Assembly (NCBI GenBank): GCA_031286615.1
Contig: JAITUA010000021.1
Location: 80,009-144,008 of the forward strand
Direction of reading: 5' to 3'
Source of the DNA: Chryseobacterium sp.
Lineage (GTDB): Bacteria > Bacteroidota > Bacteroidia > Flavobacteriales > Weeksellaceae
DNA length: 64,000 nucleotides
Shown: piece after piece, positions 1 to 8,870 of the stretch
Position numbering within the stretch: position 1 is the first letter of the stretch
Layout: each line of letters starts with the position of its first letter
Notes under the pieces: generated by a model
What the model was told of the DNA's origin: nothing
What the model saw: only the letters and a program-made list of their open reading frames with translations
Databases searched by the model: none
Made by a program: the position numbers and the translations under genes

Positions 1-690
1 GTAAATCTTGGCTTCACTCGCTTTTTCTGTTGTAATGGAAAGAGGTCCGGTGGTTGGGTTAGGATAAACAGTCAGGTCTTTTTTAATGCTTTTAGCTTCA
101 GAAGTACCCAATACCAGGTTGCTGTCTTTTGCCCAGGTAAAAGCATCCAGGCCTACATATCTGAATGCTCCGCTAACTGTTAGTTGTAGCTCATCAATAA
201 TGATGTTGGAGTAATTCTGACCGTTTAAGTTGGTAAGGTCAATCAGAGTATATCCGTTGGTAGTCCCTAAGCTTGTTGCAAAGCCTGTAGTTTTTGTTTG
301 GGTAAATTTTGTTACGCCGCTTAGTTTTCCGGTTACAGTCAGAGTTCCCGATACATTAAGATCCAGGTTCAATGCTGAAAGATACATCCAGAACCTGTTT
401 ACTTTAAATAAATTTGAAGTGGTTTTAATACTGAATGATGGCGGAGATTGAGTGTCGTTGGAATTATCAATGTATCGGTTGTCATTTGCTGTTCCGTTCC
501 AGCCTGTTCCCGGGTAATTTCCCTGAATGTCAAAAACACTTACATGTGAAATGATATTGAATATGACTCCATTATCAGTGAAGCTTGTACTTCCGTGCGA
601 TTCCGTTTCAAATTGTTCTGTACTGGTCTGCCCGAATGAGAAAATTGAAATGAGCAGACTACAAATTGTTAAAAAAGTAGTGCTTTTCAT
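1..690 (-). CDS. T9SS-sorted secreted protein, partial (C-terminus beyond window)
   Basis: Reading on the minus strand from an ATG at 690 gives 230 codons open to the window edge, so the 3' end is missing. The first about 20 residues (MKSTTFLTICSLLISIFSFG then Q) are a signal peptide. The middle is an Asn/Thr/Ser-rich beta-type region without a fold I recognise. Near the edge the sequence LTVYPNPTTGPLSI is the typical start of a type IX secretion C-terminal sorting domain, so the protein is probably exported by Sec, passed through the T9SS and anchored at or released from the cell surface. Only about 50-60 further residues would be expected beyond position 1. What it binds or does is unknown. 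Confidence 0.82.
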   Translation of the reverse strand, partial: MKSTTFLTICSLLISIFSFGQTSTEQFETESHGSTSFTDNGVIFNIISHVSVFDIQGNYPGTGWNGTANDNRYIDNSNDTQSPPSFSIKTTSNLFKVNRFWMYLSALNLDLNVSGTLTVTGKLSGVTKFTQTKTTGFATSLGTTNGYTLIDLTNLNGQNYSNIIIDELQLTVSGAFRYVGLDAFTWAKDSNLVLGTSEAKSIKKDLTVYPNPTTGPLSITTEKASEAKIY

Positions 691-727
691 GATTTTTTTT
701 GTTTTAAATATTAGGTTATTGTGAATA

Positions 728-1279
728 TTAATCTCTTGGAGGGTAAATACCTTCAACACAGATGATATAATTTAAACCCAGATAAGGAGGCATATTATTC
801 ACTGGTAAGTTTTGTCCTACAAAAGAAATACTTTGTCCGTTAATTACGGTGTCAGGATTAGTATCATTTATAAAGCTGGATACCACATTGAAATCTCTTC
901 CTACCTGTGTTCCCGAAATAGCAATAGACGATGCAGCATTAGGAGTTGATGAGTTGGCATTCTTATTAGCAACTTTCAATTGAAATCCGCCTCCAATGCT
1001 TGGAAGATTGGATGTTAAAAGAGTATTCTGTGTAGTACCGGCTACCACTCCCAAAGGATAAAACTGGTTGGCATTTACATTTCCTGCTCCCAAAGCCATA
1101 CGTCCTTTTAAATTAGGCAACGCAAAAGTGGTAATACCGTCTCCACCATAAGTTGTTCCTAAAATAGAGAATAAAGCTGAATTTCTTGAAATAGCTATTA
1201 AGCTTCCATCACAAAACATCCACCCTCTAGGCGCGAAATTTCCTGCAAATAATTTTACAATTCCAATGTATTCTTCCAT
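728..1279 (-). CDS. phage tail collar domain protein (microcystin-dependent-protein family)
   Basis: This 183-residue protein begins EEYIGIVKLFAGNFAPRGW and continues FCDGSLIAISRNSALFSILGTTYGGDG, the hallmark of the tail collar (PF07484) family, with the conserved ALPNLKGR segment near residue 55 and a C-terminal LGLNYIICVEGIYPPRD. Bacteroidota often carry such stand-alone collar proteins outside prophages. Their function is not established, and no phage structural genes lie nearby. It has no signal peptide. It is single-gene, in the same direction as the partial T9SS gene 37 bases downstream. Confidence 0.85.
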   Translation of the reverse strand: MEEYIGIVKLFAGNFAPRGWMFCDGSLIAISRNSALFSILGTTYGGDGITTFALPNLKGRMALGAGNVNANQFYPLGVVAGTTQNTLLTSNLPSIGGGFQLKVANKNANSSTPNAASSIAISGTQVGRDFNVVSSFINDTNPDTVINGQSISFVGQNLPVNNMPPYLGLNYIICVEGIYPPRD

Positions 1280-1400
1280 GATATGATATTTAGTTTTAAA
1301 TTTCTTACTCTGTTGTGGGCTTTTCAGATTCCGCCTTTAGTTATTATTTCTAAGCCAAAGGAACAACTAATAAGAAAGGAGTACTAGAGTAGAAAATACC

Positions 1401-1444
1401 AAATTAAAGATTCCGTATTTCTACGTAAAGGGAATCTTTAATTT
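1401..1444. repeat. perfect 14-bp inverted repeat in intergenic region
   Basis: The arm AAATTAAAGATTCC at 1401-1414 is exactly reverse-complementary to 1431-1444, with a 16-base spacer that contains a small GTA/TAC pairing. It lies between two divergent genes, about 60 bases upstream of a promoter-like element. It has no clear T-run, so it is not obviously a terminator. Confidence 0.6.
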
Positions 1445-1501
1445 GATACATCTATAATGGAAATTATCATCTTTAAGTTTCTCTGAAAGAGCAGTATTTC
1501 G

Positions 1502-1509
1502 TATTTTTG
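1502..1509 (+). promoter_or_regulatory. TAnnTTTG -7 element for the enoyl-CoA hydratase-like gene
   Basis: TATTTTTG matches the Bacteroidota -7 consensus and lies 22 bases before the start codon at 1532. I see no TTG at the expected -33 spacing. Confidence 0.4.
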
Positions 1510-1531
1510 TAAGAATCCAATAAAAATAAAA

Positions 1532-2296
1532 ATGAGCGAATTTGTAGTATCAGAAATTAAAAATAATATTGCCGAGATCAGCTTCGGAACACCCAAAAGT
1601 AACTCTCTTCCGGGAGCAATTTTAGAAAAACTGGCAGAAACCATTCTTGAAGAAGGTGCGAAAGATGAGGTGAAAGCTATTTTAGTAAAAAGTGCAGGTG
1701 AAAAAGCTTTTTGCGCAGGAGCTAGCTTTGATGAGCTTTTAGCTATTGAAGAACTGGAAGCTTCCACACAATTCTTCGGTGGTTTCGCAAAGGTTTTGAA
1801 TGCCATGAGAAACTGTGGGAAAATCGTAGTGGTAAGAGTGCAGGGAAAAACTACCGGTGGAGGAGTGGGAATTGCTTGTGGAGCAGACTATTGTTTTGCA
1901 ACAAAAGACTCAGCTTTAGCACTTACTGAGATCAATCTTGGAATCGGACCTTTTGTAATCGGACCTTATGTAGAAAGAAAAATCGGGAAGTCGCAATTCT
2001 CTGCTATGGCTATTGATGCAGACTTCAGATCTGCTGAGTGGGCTGAGCAGCATAACGTTTATCATTCCGTGTCAGATACTATTCAGGAAATGGATGCGAA
2101 GCTGGAGAAGTTTTTACAGACTTTAGCATCAAGAAGCAGTGATGCTTTGGCATTAATTAAAAAAGTTTCTTGGGAAGGTACAGATCATTTCAATGAACTG
2201 ATGCCTGCGAGAATTCATATGAGTGCAAGTCTTATCCTGGAAGATTCTGCCAAGAAAAATATTGAGTCTATTAAAGAAAAGTTGAGAGCGAAATAA
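1532..2296 (+). CDS. enoyl-CoA hydratase/isomerase family protein
   Basis: A crotonase-fold protein of 254 residues. The two oxyanion-hole segments are visible: FCAGAS at residues 60-65 and GGGVGIA at 109-115. Of the two glutamates used by classical enoyl-CoA hydratases, the one after the second glycine-rich loop is retained (E133 in ALTEINLGI), while the first position in the GGG segment is glycine. The exact acyl-CoA reaction is therefore uncertain: it could be a hydratase, an isomerase or a methylglutaconyl-CoA-type enzyme. Transcribed alone, with a promoter-like TATTTTTG upstream and a strong terminator downstream. Confidence 0.85.
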   Translation: MSEFVVSEIKNNIAEISFGTPKSNSLPGAILEKLAETILEEGAKDEVKAILVKSAGEKAFCAGASFDELLAIEELEASTQFFGGFAKVLNAMRNCGKIVVVRVQGKTTGGGVGIACGADYCFATKDSALALTEINLGIGPFVIGPYVERKIGKSQFSAMAIDADFRSAEWAEQHNVYHSVSDTIQEMDAKLEKFLQTLASRSSDALALIKKVSWEGTDHFNELMPARIHMSASLILEDSAKKNIESIKEKLRAK

Positions 2297-2337
2297 TTTT
2301 TCTTTACTCTTAAAAAAAGATTTTTAATCTAAATATT

Positions 2338-2370
2338 ATCCGGTAAAACATGTGTTTTTCCGGATTTTTT
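2338..2370 (+). terminator. rho-independent terminator after the enoyl-CoA hydratase-like gene
   Basis: ATCCGG at 2338-2343 pairs with CCGGAT at 2360-2365, extended by AAAACA/TGTTTT inside, and is followed by a T-run to 2370. Confidence 0.85.
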
Positions 2371-2685
2371 ATGTGTTCTGATGTTCAATATTACATTTTA
2401 TAAATATATATAGTTAATGTCTTTATTTTAATCATTTACTGATTAATATGATTTAATGATAATTAAAATTAGTTTTTAGTTATTAATTGATATGATTTTA
2501 ACTTATTTTATAATATTTTAGTCTTTTTAATAAACTTATTTAACTCAATTTTAACTAATTTTTTAAACTAAAATTAAAATAGTTGTTAATTTTTTCAATT
2601 AATTGAGTTTAATTCATTTAAATAGGTGTTTTATTAATTTTTTAATTGTTTTTATTCCATATATTTGCTTTCATACTGTTAAAAT
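2371..2685 (+). promoter_or_regulatory. AT-rich leader and promoter region of the susCD pair
   Basis: This roughly 315-base stretch holds no gene and is extremely AT-rich. A -7 element TATATTTG sits at 2660-2667, 18 bases before the SusC start. A TTG at 2646-2648 is too close to be its -33 partner. I see no sigma/anti-sigma genes or hybrid two-component regulator adjacent. Confidence 0.45.
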
Positions 2686-5646
2686 ATGTTAAATATGAAA
2701 ATGAAGCTAATATTGAGTACTGCTGTGCTGTTCTTTGTAGGAGGACATATGGTAGAAGCCCAAAAGGCAAAACGTGACACAATACCGCAAGATACTAAGA
2801 TTGATGAAATCGTTGTAGTCGCCTATGGAAGTCAGAAAAGGGAGACTATGGTAGGATCCAACACAGAAGTGAAAGCAAAGCAGTTCGCAGATCGCCCGAT
2901 AACGAGTATTGGACAAGCTTTAGACGGAGCCAGTGCCGGGGTAAAAGTAAGTACCGGAACAGGACAGCCGGGAAGTTCACCCAGTATTCAAATCCGTGGA
3001 ATAGGTTCTTATGGTATTACAACAAATCCTTTATACGTAGTAGACGGGACTATATATACCGGTTCTCTTGCTGCTATCAATCCCAATGATATTGCGTCAT
3101 ATAATATCCTGAAAGATGCTGCTTCCACTTCCTTGTATGGTTCTGCTGCAGCGAATGGTGTTGTTTTGATCACTACAAAATCCGGTAGAAAAGGAAAAGA
3201 TGCATTCAACTTTAGTATGAGTACCGGAGCGGTAGGAAGATCAATTCCTGAGTATGACAGGGTAAATGTTCATCAGTATTATCCTCTTATTTGGGAGTCA
3301 ATAAGAAATGGAAGAATGACCTCAGTACCTGGTACAACTATAACTGATGCAAATGCTTATGCTACAGCACAGTTGATTTCCGGAGTTTTGAAAACAAATG
3401 TTTTTAATGTTCCCGATAATCAGTTGGTTGTCAATGGTATATTAAACCCGGATGCTAAACTTAAATATACAGATTTAGACTGGCAAAAACCTCTTATGAA
3501 TACAGGTTTCAGACAGAATTATGAATTGAATTATAGTGGAGGAAGTAATACAACAACATACTTTTCTTCGGTAGGATATACCAATGAAACAGGATACCTT
3601 ATCAAGTCAGATTTTGAGAGATTCACAGCAAGATTAAAAGTAGATTCACAAGTAAAAAGCTGGTTGAAATTAGGAACAAGTATCAGTGGAGTTGCTTCTA
3701 ACGGGAACAATTCCGTAGAAGGTGTGGATAATAATACTGCTTATATCAATCCATACAGATGGACAAGAACAATGGGGCCTATTTACAGTCCTTATGCCCA
3801 TGATCCTAACACGTTTGCAACCCTTTATGATAGTGAAGGAAATATAGTATACGATGCAGGAAGTGCCAGAGGGGCAGATGCAGCAGCAGGAAGAAACGTA
3901 ATTCAGGAAACCCTTTTAAATAAAGATCTTTCTAAAAACTATTATATCATTTCCAGAGCGTATGCTGAAATCAAAGTAGATCCTTACCTTACTTTATCTA
4001 CCAACGTTGGATATGATATCAGAAATAACAGAAGAAGCACATACGGTAATAAAATTATCGGTGATGCAGCTCCGCTAGGTTCCGCAGAAAAATACAGCTT
4101 TACTGAACAAACATTCACATGGAACCAGCTCCTGAACTACAAAAGAAAATTTGGAGATCATAATTTTGAATTCCTTTTAGGGCATGAAAGTTATAAATTC
4201 ATGTATGAATACCTGTATGGATATAAAAAAGGCCAGATTGTAGATGATAATGATGAATTGGTCAACTTTGTAACACCTGCAACACTTACTTCCCGTACAG
4301 ACAACTATAGAAAAGAAGGGGTATTTTCGAGATTGAATTATGATTACAAATCGAAATATTTACTTTCAGGATCCATTCGTTGGGATGGCTCATCCAGATT
4401 TGCCAAAGATGTAAGATGGGATTCATTCTGGTCCATTGGTGCAGGATGGAGGCTGAAAGGAGAAGAATTTTTAAGCAATTCTAATCTTATCAGTGAATTG
4501 AAGTTGAGAGGTTCATATGGTGAAGTAGGAAATGACAGAACGGACAGTTATTATATGTATAAAAGTACTTATACTTTAGGATATAATAATGCTCAGGAGC
4601 CTGGAATATTATTTGGATTTTTGGCTGATCCTTCAATTACCTGGGAGGCTAACAAACAAACTGATATAGGTATTGATTTTGGATTTTTAAATAACAGAAT
4701 TACAGGTTCTGTAGAATATTATAAAAGAGTTACAGAAGATTTGATCTTCCCGGTTCCGCTTCCGGTATCTGCAGGAGTTCCTGATAATACAATCAGCAGG
4801 AATGTAGGAACAATGTATAACCGTGGGTTTGAATTCAGTATTAATGCAGATGTTATTAAAACTCAAAATTTCACATGGAATATTAATGCTAATGCGTCCA
4901 CACTTAAAAATCAGATTACGGAACTTTCCAATGGGATAACGGAAATTATTAATGGTACCAAGAAAATTTCTGTAGGGCACTCAATATATGATTATTGGTT
5001 AAGACAATGGTATGGGGTAGACCCTGCAGATGGCTCACCTTTATTCCTGGTTGCCGATGCTTATGCTAATACAACAGCTGCTGATATCAGAACGGTGAAT
5101 GGAGAAAAAGTTACCACCAATTTCAATAAAGCTAAATATGATTATTCGGGTACTGCAATTCCTGATTTATTTGGAAGTTTTGGAACAACTCTTACGTATA
5201 AACAATGGTCATTATCTACAATGTTTACGTATCAGTTAGGTGGAAAAACCTACGATTCCAATTATGCTGCATTAATGTCAAGCTACTCGCAGGGAGGAGC
5301 TCTGAGTACGGATATTCTGGATAGATGGACTACTCCGGGCCAGATCACGGACGTGCCTGCATTGAATTCTTCAACGTATACAAGCTCAAATGCCGGTAAT
5401 TCATCAAGATGGCTGGTGAGCTCAGATTTTATAACATTCAGACAAGCTACCTTAAGCTATAGTTTCAGTCCTGAGACTTTATCTCAGCTTGGCGTATCCG
5501 GATTAAGGATTCTTGTTTCTGGCGAAAATTTATGGAGCAAAACAGCTAGAAAAGGATTGGAACCAGCGCAGGCATTCAATGGTACTGCATCAAACAGATA
5601 CACTCCGGCAAGAGTGGTAACGATAGGATTTAACGTGTCATTTTAA
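2686..5646 (+). CDS. SusC/RagA family TonB-linked outer membrane protein
   Basis: An outer-membrane TonB-dependent transporter of 986 residues that would import a ligand captured by the SusD-like lipoprotein encoded next. After a signal peptide ending near EAQ (residue 26) comes DEIVVVAYG, the start of the plug domain, then the SusC hallmarks GVKVSTGTGQPGSSPSIQIRG, YVVDGTIYTG and ILKDAASTSLYGSAAANGVVLITTK. The rest is a long beta-barrel ending in FNVSF with a terminal aromatic residue. The N-terminal carboxypeptidase-regulatory-like domain of many SusC proteins is absent. An ATG at 2695 is an equally good start. The substrate cannot be told from sequence. Confidence 0.95.
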   Translation: MLNMKMKLILSTAVLFFVGGHMVEAQKAKRDTIPQDTKIDEIVVVAYGSQKRETMVGSNTEVKAKQFADRPITSIGQALDGASAGVKVSTGTGQPGSSPSIQIRGIGSYGITTNPLYVVDGTIYTGSLAAINPNDIASYNILKDAASTSLYGSAAANGVVLITTKSGRKGKDAFNFSMSTGAVGRSIPEYDRVNVHQYYPLIWESIRNGRMTSVPGTTITDANAYATAQLISGVLKTNVFNVPDNQLVVNGILNPDAKLKYTDLDWQKPLMNTGFRQNYELNYSGGSNTTTYFSSVGYTNETGYLIKSDFERFTARLKVDSQVKSWLKLGTSISGVASNGNNSVEGVDNNTAYINPYRWTRTMGPIYSPYAHDPNTFATLYDSEGNIVYDAGSARGADAAAGRNVIQETLLNKDLSKNYYIISRAYAEIKVDPYLTLSTNVGYDIRNNRRSTYGNKIIGDAAPLGSAEKYSFTEQTFTWNQLLNYKRKFGDHNFEFLLGHESYKFMYEYLYGYKKGQIVDDNDELVNFVTPATLTSRTDNYRKEGVFSRLNYDYKSKYLLSGSIRWDGSSRFAKDVRWDSFWSIGAGWRLKGEEFLSNSNLISELKLRGSYGEVGNDRTDSYYMYKSTYTLGYNNAQEPGILFGFLADPSITWEANKQTDIGIDFGFLNNRITGSVEYYKRVTEDLIFPVPLPVSAGVPDNTISRNVGTMYNRGFEFSINADVIKTQNFTWNINANASTLKNQITELSNGITEIINGTKKISVGHSIYDYWLRQWYGVDPADGSPLFLVADAYANTTAADIRTVNGEKVTTNFNKAKYDYSGTAIPDLFGSFGTTLTYKQWSLSTMFTYQLGGKTYDSNYAALMSSYSQGGALSTDILDRWTTPGQITDVPALNSSTYTSSNAGNSSRWLVSSDFITFRQATLSYSFSPETLSQLGVSGLRILVSGENLWSKTARKGLEPAQAFNGTASNRYTPARVVTIGFNVSF

Positions 5647-5657
5647 ATAATTAAGTA

Positions 5658-7163
5658 ATGAAAAATATCAAAAAACAATATATAAAATGGGCTGTTGTTC
5701 TTTCAGTCTTTACAGGAATGGTTTCATGTGAGAGTGATTATCTTGAAGCGGATCCTACTACAGCAGCCTCTGAAGAAGCAGCTTACTCAAGTGCTTCTAA
5801 CCTTATGGCGATTGTTAATGGGATGCATAGAGATATGTATTACAGACAAAATGATAGTCAGGGACAGAATGGGCAGGGAGGTATCATGATTATGATGGAT
5901 GCCTTAGCTGATGATCTTGTATTTCCATCCACAGGAAATGGCTGGTATGTATCTACGGTAAGATGGCAGGATCAGGTGAATGAAAGTGGGTCTAATGATT
6001 TTTATCCTTACCAGTTTTACTATGCATTGATCAGAAATGCGAACTTAGTTATTGCTAATGGTCCTTCAGTTCCTGCGCCAACTGCTGCTGATGCTGCTAC
6101 TATTAAAACAGCAATTGGTGAAGCATATGCCTTCAGAGCTTTCTGCTATTACATGCTGGTTCAGATTTATGGTAAAAGGTATGTAGCAGGTACAAACAAT
6201 ACTCAGCTTGGAGTTCCAATCAGACTGGTAGCGAATGAAATACCTTTAGCAAGAAATACTGTAGAAGAAGTTTATACCCAGATCAATAAGGACCTTGATG
6301 AGGCTGCGAGCAGACTGGCGGGGATTGCCAGAGCTACGAAATCACATTTTAATGATAAGGTGATTTTTGGATTGAGAGCTAGAATTGCATTAACGCAAGG
6401 TAATTATACTACGGCTGTAACTGCAGCTCAATCGGCCCGTGCAGGTTTTCCATTGATGGATAATGCTACTTATACTGCCGGCTTTAATAACCTTGCAGGA
6501 AATGGAGAATGGATGTGGGGTGCTATAATCATAGCAGATCAAGGAGATTCATTCTCAAATTTTGGAGCTTATATGTCAAGGAATTTTAACTCTACCAATA
6601 TTCGTCAGGCGCCTAAAGCAATTAACAGTAAATTGTTTTTATCATTCCCATCCGCAGATGTAAGAACTAAGAATTTTGATCCAACAGGAGCGCATACAGC
6701 ACTTGCTTTACCTTCAACATATTCTAAATTCCCATATACAAGCCAGAAGTTTATTGCAGCAAGCCAGGGAGACAGTAGGGTAGATGTTCCTTATATGCGA
6801 TCTGCTGAAATGTACCTTATTGAAGCGGAAGCTTTGGCCAGATTAGGAAACGAAGCAGGATCGAAAGCCGTTTTTGATGTTTTTGCAAAAAACAGAAACC
6901 CTTCTTATACAGGTGCTGCTACAACAGGTGCTGCCTATATCACAGAAATTCTTAATAGCAGAAGGTTGGAGTTTTGGGGAGAAGGTTTCAGATTCCTTGA
7001 TCTGAAAAGACTAAACCAAGGCTTAGACAGAACGGGAGCTAACCACTCCTCTGTTGTTACCAATAACGTAATGACAGTAGCCAATACAGATTTACGCTGG
7101 GAATTCCTGATTCCAAGAACTGAAATCAATGCAAACCCATTGATTGTTCAGAACCCTCTATAA
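5658..7163 (+). CDS. SusD/RagB family nutrient-binding outer membrane lipoprotein
   Basis: A 501-residue lipoprotein beginning 11 bases after the SusC gene. The signal peptide ends in a lipobox (TGMVSC, Cys at about residue 24). The body is an alpha-helical TPR-like SusD fold, with the typical AEAYAFRAFCYYMLVQIYG segment about a third of the way in and SAEMYLIEAEALARLG and RRLEFWGEGFRFLDLKRL toward the C-terminus. It caps the SusC barrel on the outer face and binds the ligand. No glycoside hydrolase or other polysaccharide-utilisation enzyme lies next to the pair, so the ligand remains open. Confidence 0.94.
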   Translation: MKNIKKQYIKWAVVLSVFTGMVSCESDYLEADPTTAASEEAAYSSASNLMAIVNGMHRDMYYRQNDSQGQNGQGGIMIMMDALADDLVFPSTGNGWYVSTVRWQDQVNESGSNDFYPYQFYYALIRNANLVIANGPSVPAPTAADAATIKTAIGEAYAFRAFCYYMLVQIYGKRYVAGTNNTQLGVPIRLVANEIPLARNTVEEVYTQINKDLDEAASRLAGIARATKSHFNDKVIFGLRARIALTQGNYTTAVTAAQSARAGFPLMDNATYTAGFNNLAGNGEWMWGAIIIADQGDSFSNFGAYMSRNFNSTNIRQAPKAINSKLFLSFPSADVRTKNFDPTGAHTALALPSTYSKFPYTSQKFIAASQGDSRVDVPYMRSAEMYLIEAEALARLGNEAGSKAVFDVFAKNRNPSYTGAATTGAAYITEILNSRRLEFWGEGFRFLDLKRLNQGLDRTGANHSSVVTNNVMTVANTDLRWEFLIPRTEINANPLIVQNPL

Positions 7164-7190
7164 AAACAACAAATTTTAATATATCTTGAG

Positions 7191-7218
7191 AACCTCGCTT
7201 CTAGCGGGGTTTTCCTTT
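7191..7218 (+). terminator. terminator of the susCD transcript
   Basis: AACCTCGC at 7191-7198 pairs with GCGGGGTT at 7204-7211 around a five-base loop, followed by a T-rich tail. Confidence 0.85.
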
Positions 7219-7267
7219 TGATGTATAAGTAACAATGAAAATTATTTTCAAAATTTAAAATAAATAA

Positions 7268-7297
7268 TTGGCAGATTAAAAATAAATTATAACTTTG
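7268..7297 (+). promoter_or_regulatory. Bacteroidota promoter TTG-N19-TAACTTTG
   Basis: TTG at 7268-7270 and TAACTTTG at 7290-7297 are separated by 19 bases, a full match to the -33/-7 consensus, 18 bases before the start of the 205-residue membrane protein. The -7 element overlaps the palindrome at 7292-7308. Confidence 0.75.
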
Positions 7298-7308
7298 TAA
7301 TTCAAAGT
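7292..7308. promoter_or_regulatory. palindromic operator, copy 1
   Basis: ACTTTGTAATTCAAAGT is a 6-5-6 inverted repeat (9-5-5 flanks extend it by one A/T pair) lying over the -7 element. The exact reverse complement of these 17 bases recurs at 8871-8887, after the winged-helix regulator gene. Binding by that regulator is an inference. Confidence 0.65.
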
Positions 7309-7315
7309 TCTTTTT

Positions 7316-7933
7316 ATGGAGACAAAAAACTATCACGAAGATTTATCCCATATCCGTTCCATGATGGAGCGATCTTCAAGATTCATTTCTTTAAGTGGAT
7401 TATCCGGAGTTGTTGCAGGATTAACGGCAATTATTGGAGCTATATATGTGTATTTTGTTTTTCAGAGGGAAGGAATCAGTTATTTTGACGGAGATAGAAA
7501 TATTCTTGGACCGGCCTTGGTTAAAGAACTTGTTGTGATTGGAATAGTTATTTTAGTAGTTGCTATTCTTAGTGGTTACATTTTTACCGCTCATAAAAGT
7601 AAAAAGAAAGGATTGAAGATCTGGGATGCTACTACAAAACGGCTTTTGATTACCTTTGCAGTTCCTTTGATAGCAGGAGGAGTTTTTTGCCTTGCGCTTC
7701 TTTATCATCATCTTTTTGTTTTCATCGCTCCGGCAACATTGATTTTTTATGGACTGGCTTTGGTAGCAGCAGAACGCTATACATTAAGGGATGTAAAGTA
7801 TTTAGGATATCTTGAGATCATTTTAGGACTTATTTCTTTATTCTTTTTAGGATGGGGATTGTTGTTCTGGGCAATTGGTTTCGGAGTTTTGCATATTGTC
7901 TATGGATTGATTATGCATAAGAAATATAAGTAA
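7316..7933 (+). CDS. six-helix membrane protein of unknown function
   Basis: A 205-residue integral membrane protein with about six hydrophobic helices and a short charged N-terminus (ETKNYHEDLSHIRSMMERSSRF). I do not recognise a functional motif. It is the first gene of a transcription unit starting at a clear promoter that carries the palindromic operator, and it is followed at 4-6 base spacings by a small protein gene and a winged-helix regulator, so it is probably controlled by that regulator. Comparable membrane-protein/winged-helix pairs occur in flavobacteria. Confidence 0.75.
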   Translation: METKNYHEDLSHIRSMMERSSRFISLSGLSGVVAGLTAIIGAIYVYFVFQREGISYFDGDRNILGPALVKELVVIGIVILVVAILSGYIFTAHKSKKKGLKIWDATTKRLLITFAVPLIAGGVFCLALLYHHLFVFIAPATLIFYGLALVAAERYTLRDVKYLGYLEIILGLISLFFLGWGLLFWAIGFGVLHIVYGLIMHKKYK

Positions 7934-7937
7934 TAAA

Positions 7938-8552
7938 GTGAATAGATTTTTCAAATATCTCCTGATAATCATTTCTGTAATTGGAGGAGTATTCTTGATT
8001 GGTTCTATTGTAACGGTTTTAATGATTGGTTGTGCCTTTGGAAGTTTTGACAAAAGTTATTCGGTGACTGAATTAAAGGATGAATATTATTCAAAAGAAG
8101 CTGAAATCAAAGATTTAATAAATTATTATAACAAAATCAAGCCTGAAAATTATTCTGTAGATATAGAATTTAAAAATGATAAAATACTTGAAAGATTAAG
8201 AATAACATATAAAGATTCATCCAATGTGGTTTATCAAGACTGGAATGTAAGTTCTAATGTTTTATTTACAGAAAAGCTTAAAGGTATAGCAGGATGGAAC
8301 GAAGAACAGATTGCCGTTTTAAAAAATAAATTAGATAAAGCAAACTGTATTTCTGTAGAAGATGGAGAACCTTTGAAAATAGGCTTTAAAAGAAGTGGCT
8401 TAGGAATGTTTTCTTTTAACGTTTTTCAAGAAATGAATACTGACCGAAGTAAATATAATGACGGTTGTGAATATATATTGGTAAACAGAAATTTAGCTTT
8501 TCAATACGGAGGAGGAGCAATCGGAAATCAATGTTTTCCCAATAAAAATTAA
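7938..8552 (+). CDS. hypothetical membrane-anchored protein, GTG start
   Basis: A 204-residue protein starting at GTG four bases after the preceding stop. One hydrophobic N-terminal helix (residues 7-32) ends in MIGCAFG, where the Cys could be a lipid-attachment site or just part of an anchor. The rest is a soluble alpha/beta domain with three further Cys (in KANCISV, NDGCEYI and GNQCFP) that could form disulfides outside the cytoplasm. No family recognised. Placed between the membrane protein and the regulator gene of the same operon. Confidence 0.7.
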   Translation: MNRFFKYLLIIISVIGGVFLIGSIVTVLMIGCAFGSFDKSYSVTELKDEYYSKEAEIKDLINYYNKIKPENYSVDIEFKNDKILERLRITYKDSSNVVYQDWNVSSNVLFTEKLKGIAGWNEEQIAVLKNKLDKANCISVEDGEPLKIGFKRSGLGMFSFNVFQEMNTDRSKYNDGCEYILVNRNLAFQYGGGAIGNQCFPNKN

Positions 8553-8557
8553 AAATT

Positions 8558-8848
8558 ATGATTAAAATAAATCAACTCAATAAAGAATTCGAAAGCCGTG
8601 TAAGACTGGGCATCATGTCCGTTCTTATGGTCAACGACTGGGTTGATTTTTCAGAAATGAAAGGCTTACTTGGAATTACAGATGGAAATCTGGCCAGTCA
8701 CAGCAATGCGCTGGAGAAAGCAGGATATATTGAAGTGAAAAAAGAATTTGTCGGGAAAAAACCCAAGACATCTTACCGTGTTACACAAAATGGACGACAG
8801 GCGTTTACAGAACATTTGGATGCTCTTGAGAAATTACTGGGACGATAG
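8558..8848 (+). CDS. winged-helix DNA-binding transcriptional regulator (HTH_34-like)
   Basis: A 96-residue single-domain protein. The pattern FESRVRLGIMSVLMVNDWVDFSEMKGLLGITDGNLASHSNALEKAGYIEVKK, followed by a wing GKKPKTSYRVTQNGRQAF, is the stand-alone winged-helix family (PF13601) related to MarR/ArsR folds. No metal-binding or ligand domain is attached. It ends an operon whose promoter carries a 17-bp palindrome, and the same palindrome lies just downstream on the promoter of the next gene. It is probably an autoregulator of both units; that is inferred from position, not shown. Confidence 0.88.
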   Translation: MIKINQLNKEFESRVRLGIMSVLMVNDWVDFSEMKGLLGITDGNLASHSNALEKAGYIEVKKEFVGKKPKTSYRVTQNGRQAFTEHLDALEKLLGR

Positions 8849-8870
8849 TCCTATATTTTTTTGAAAACTA

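Noticed and set aside
728-1279. Prophage remnant suggested by the tail-collar gene
   Set aside because: No other phage genes nearby; stand-alone collar proteins are common in Bacteroidota.
1438-1806. Minus-strand open frame over the enoyl-CoA hydratase-like gene
   Set aside because: It is antisense to a well-supported gene and has low-complexity Ser/Lys/Phe translation.
2686-7163. A full polysaccharide utilisation locus
   Set aside because: Only the SusC/SusD pair is present; no carbohydrate-active enzyme or dedicated regulator flanks it.
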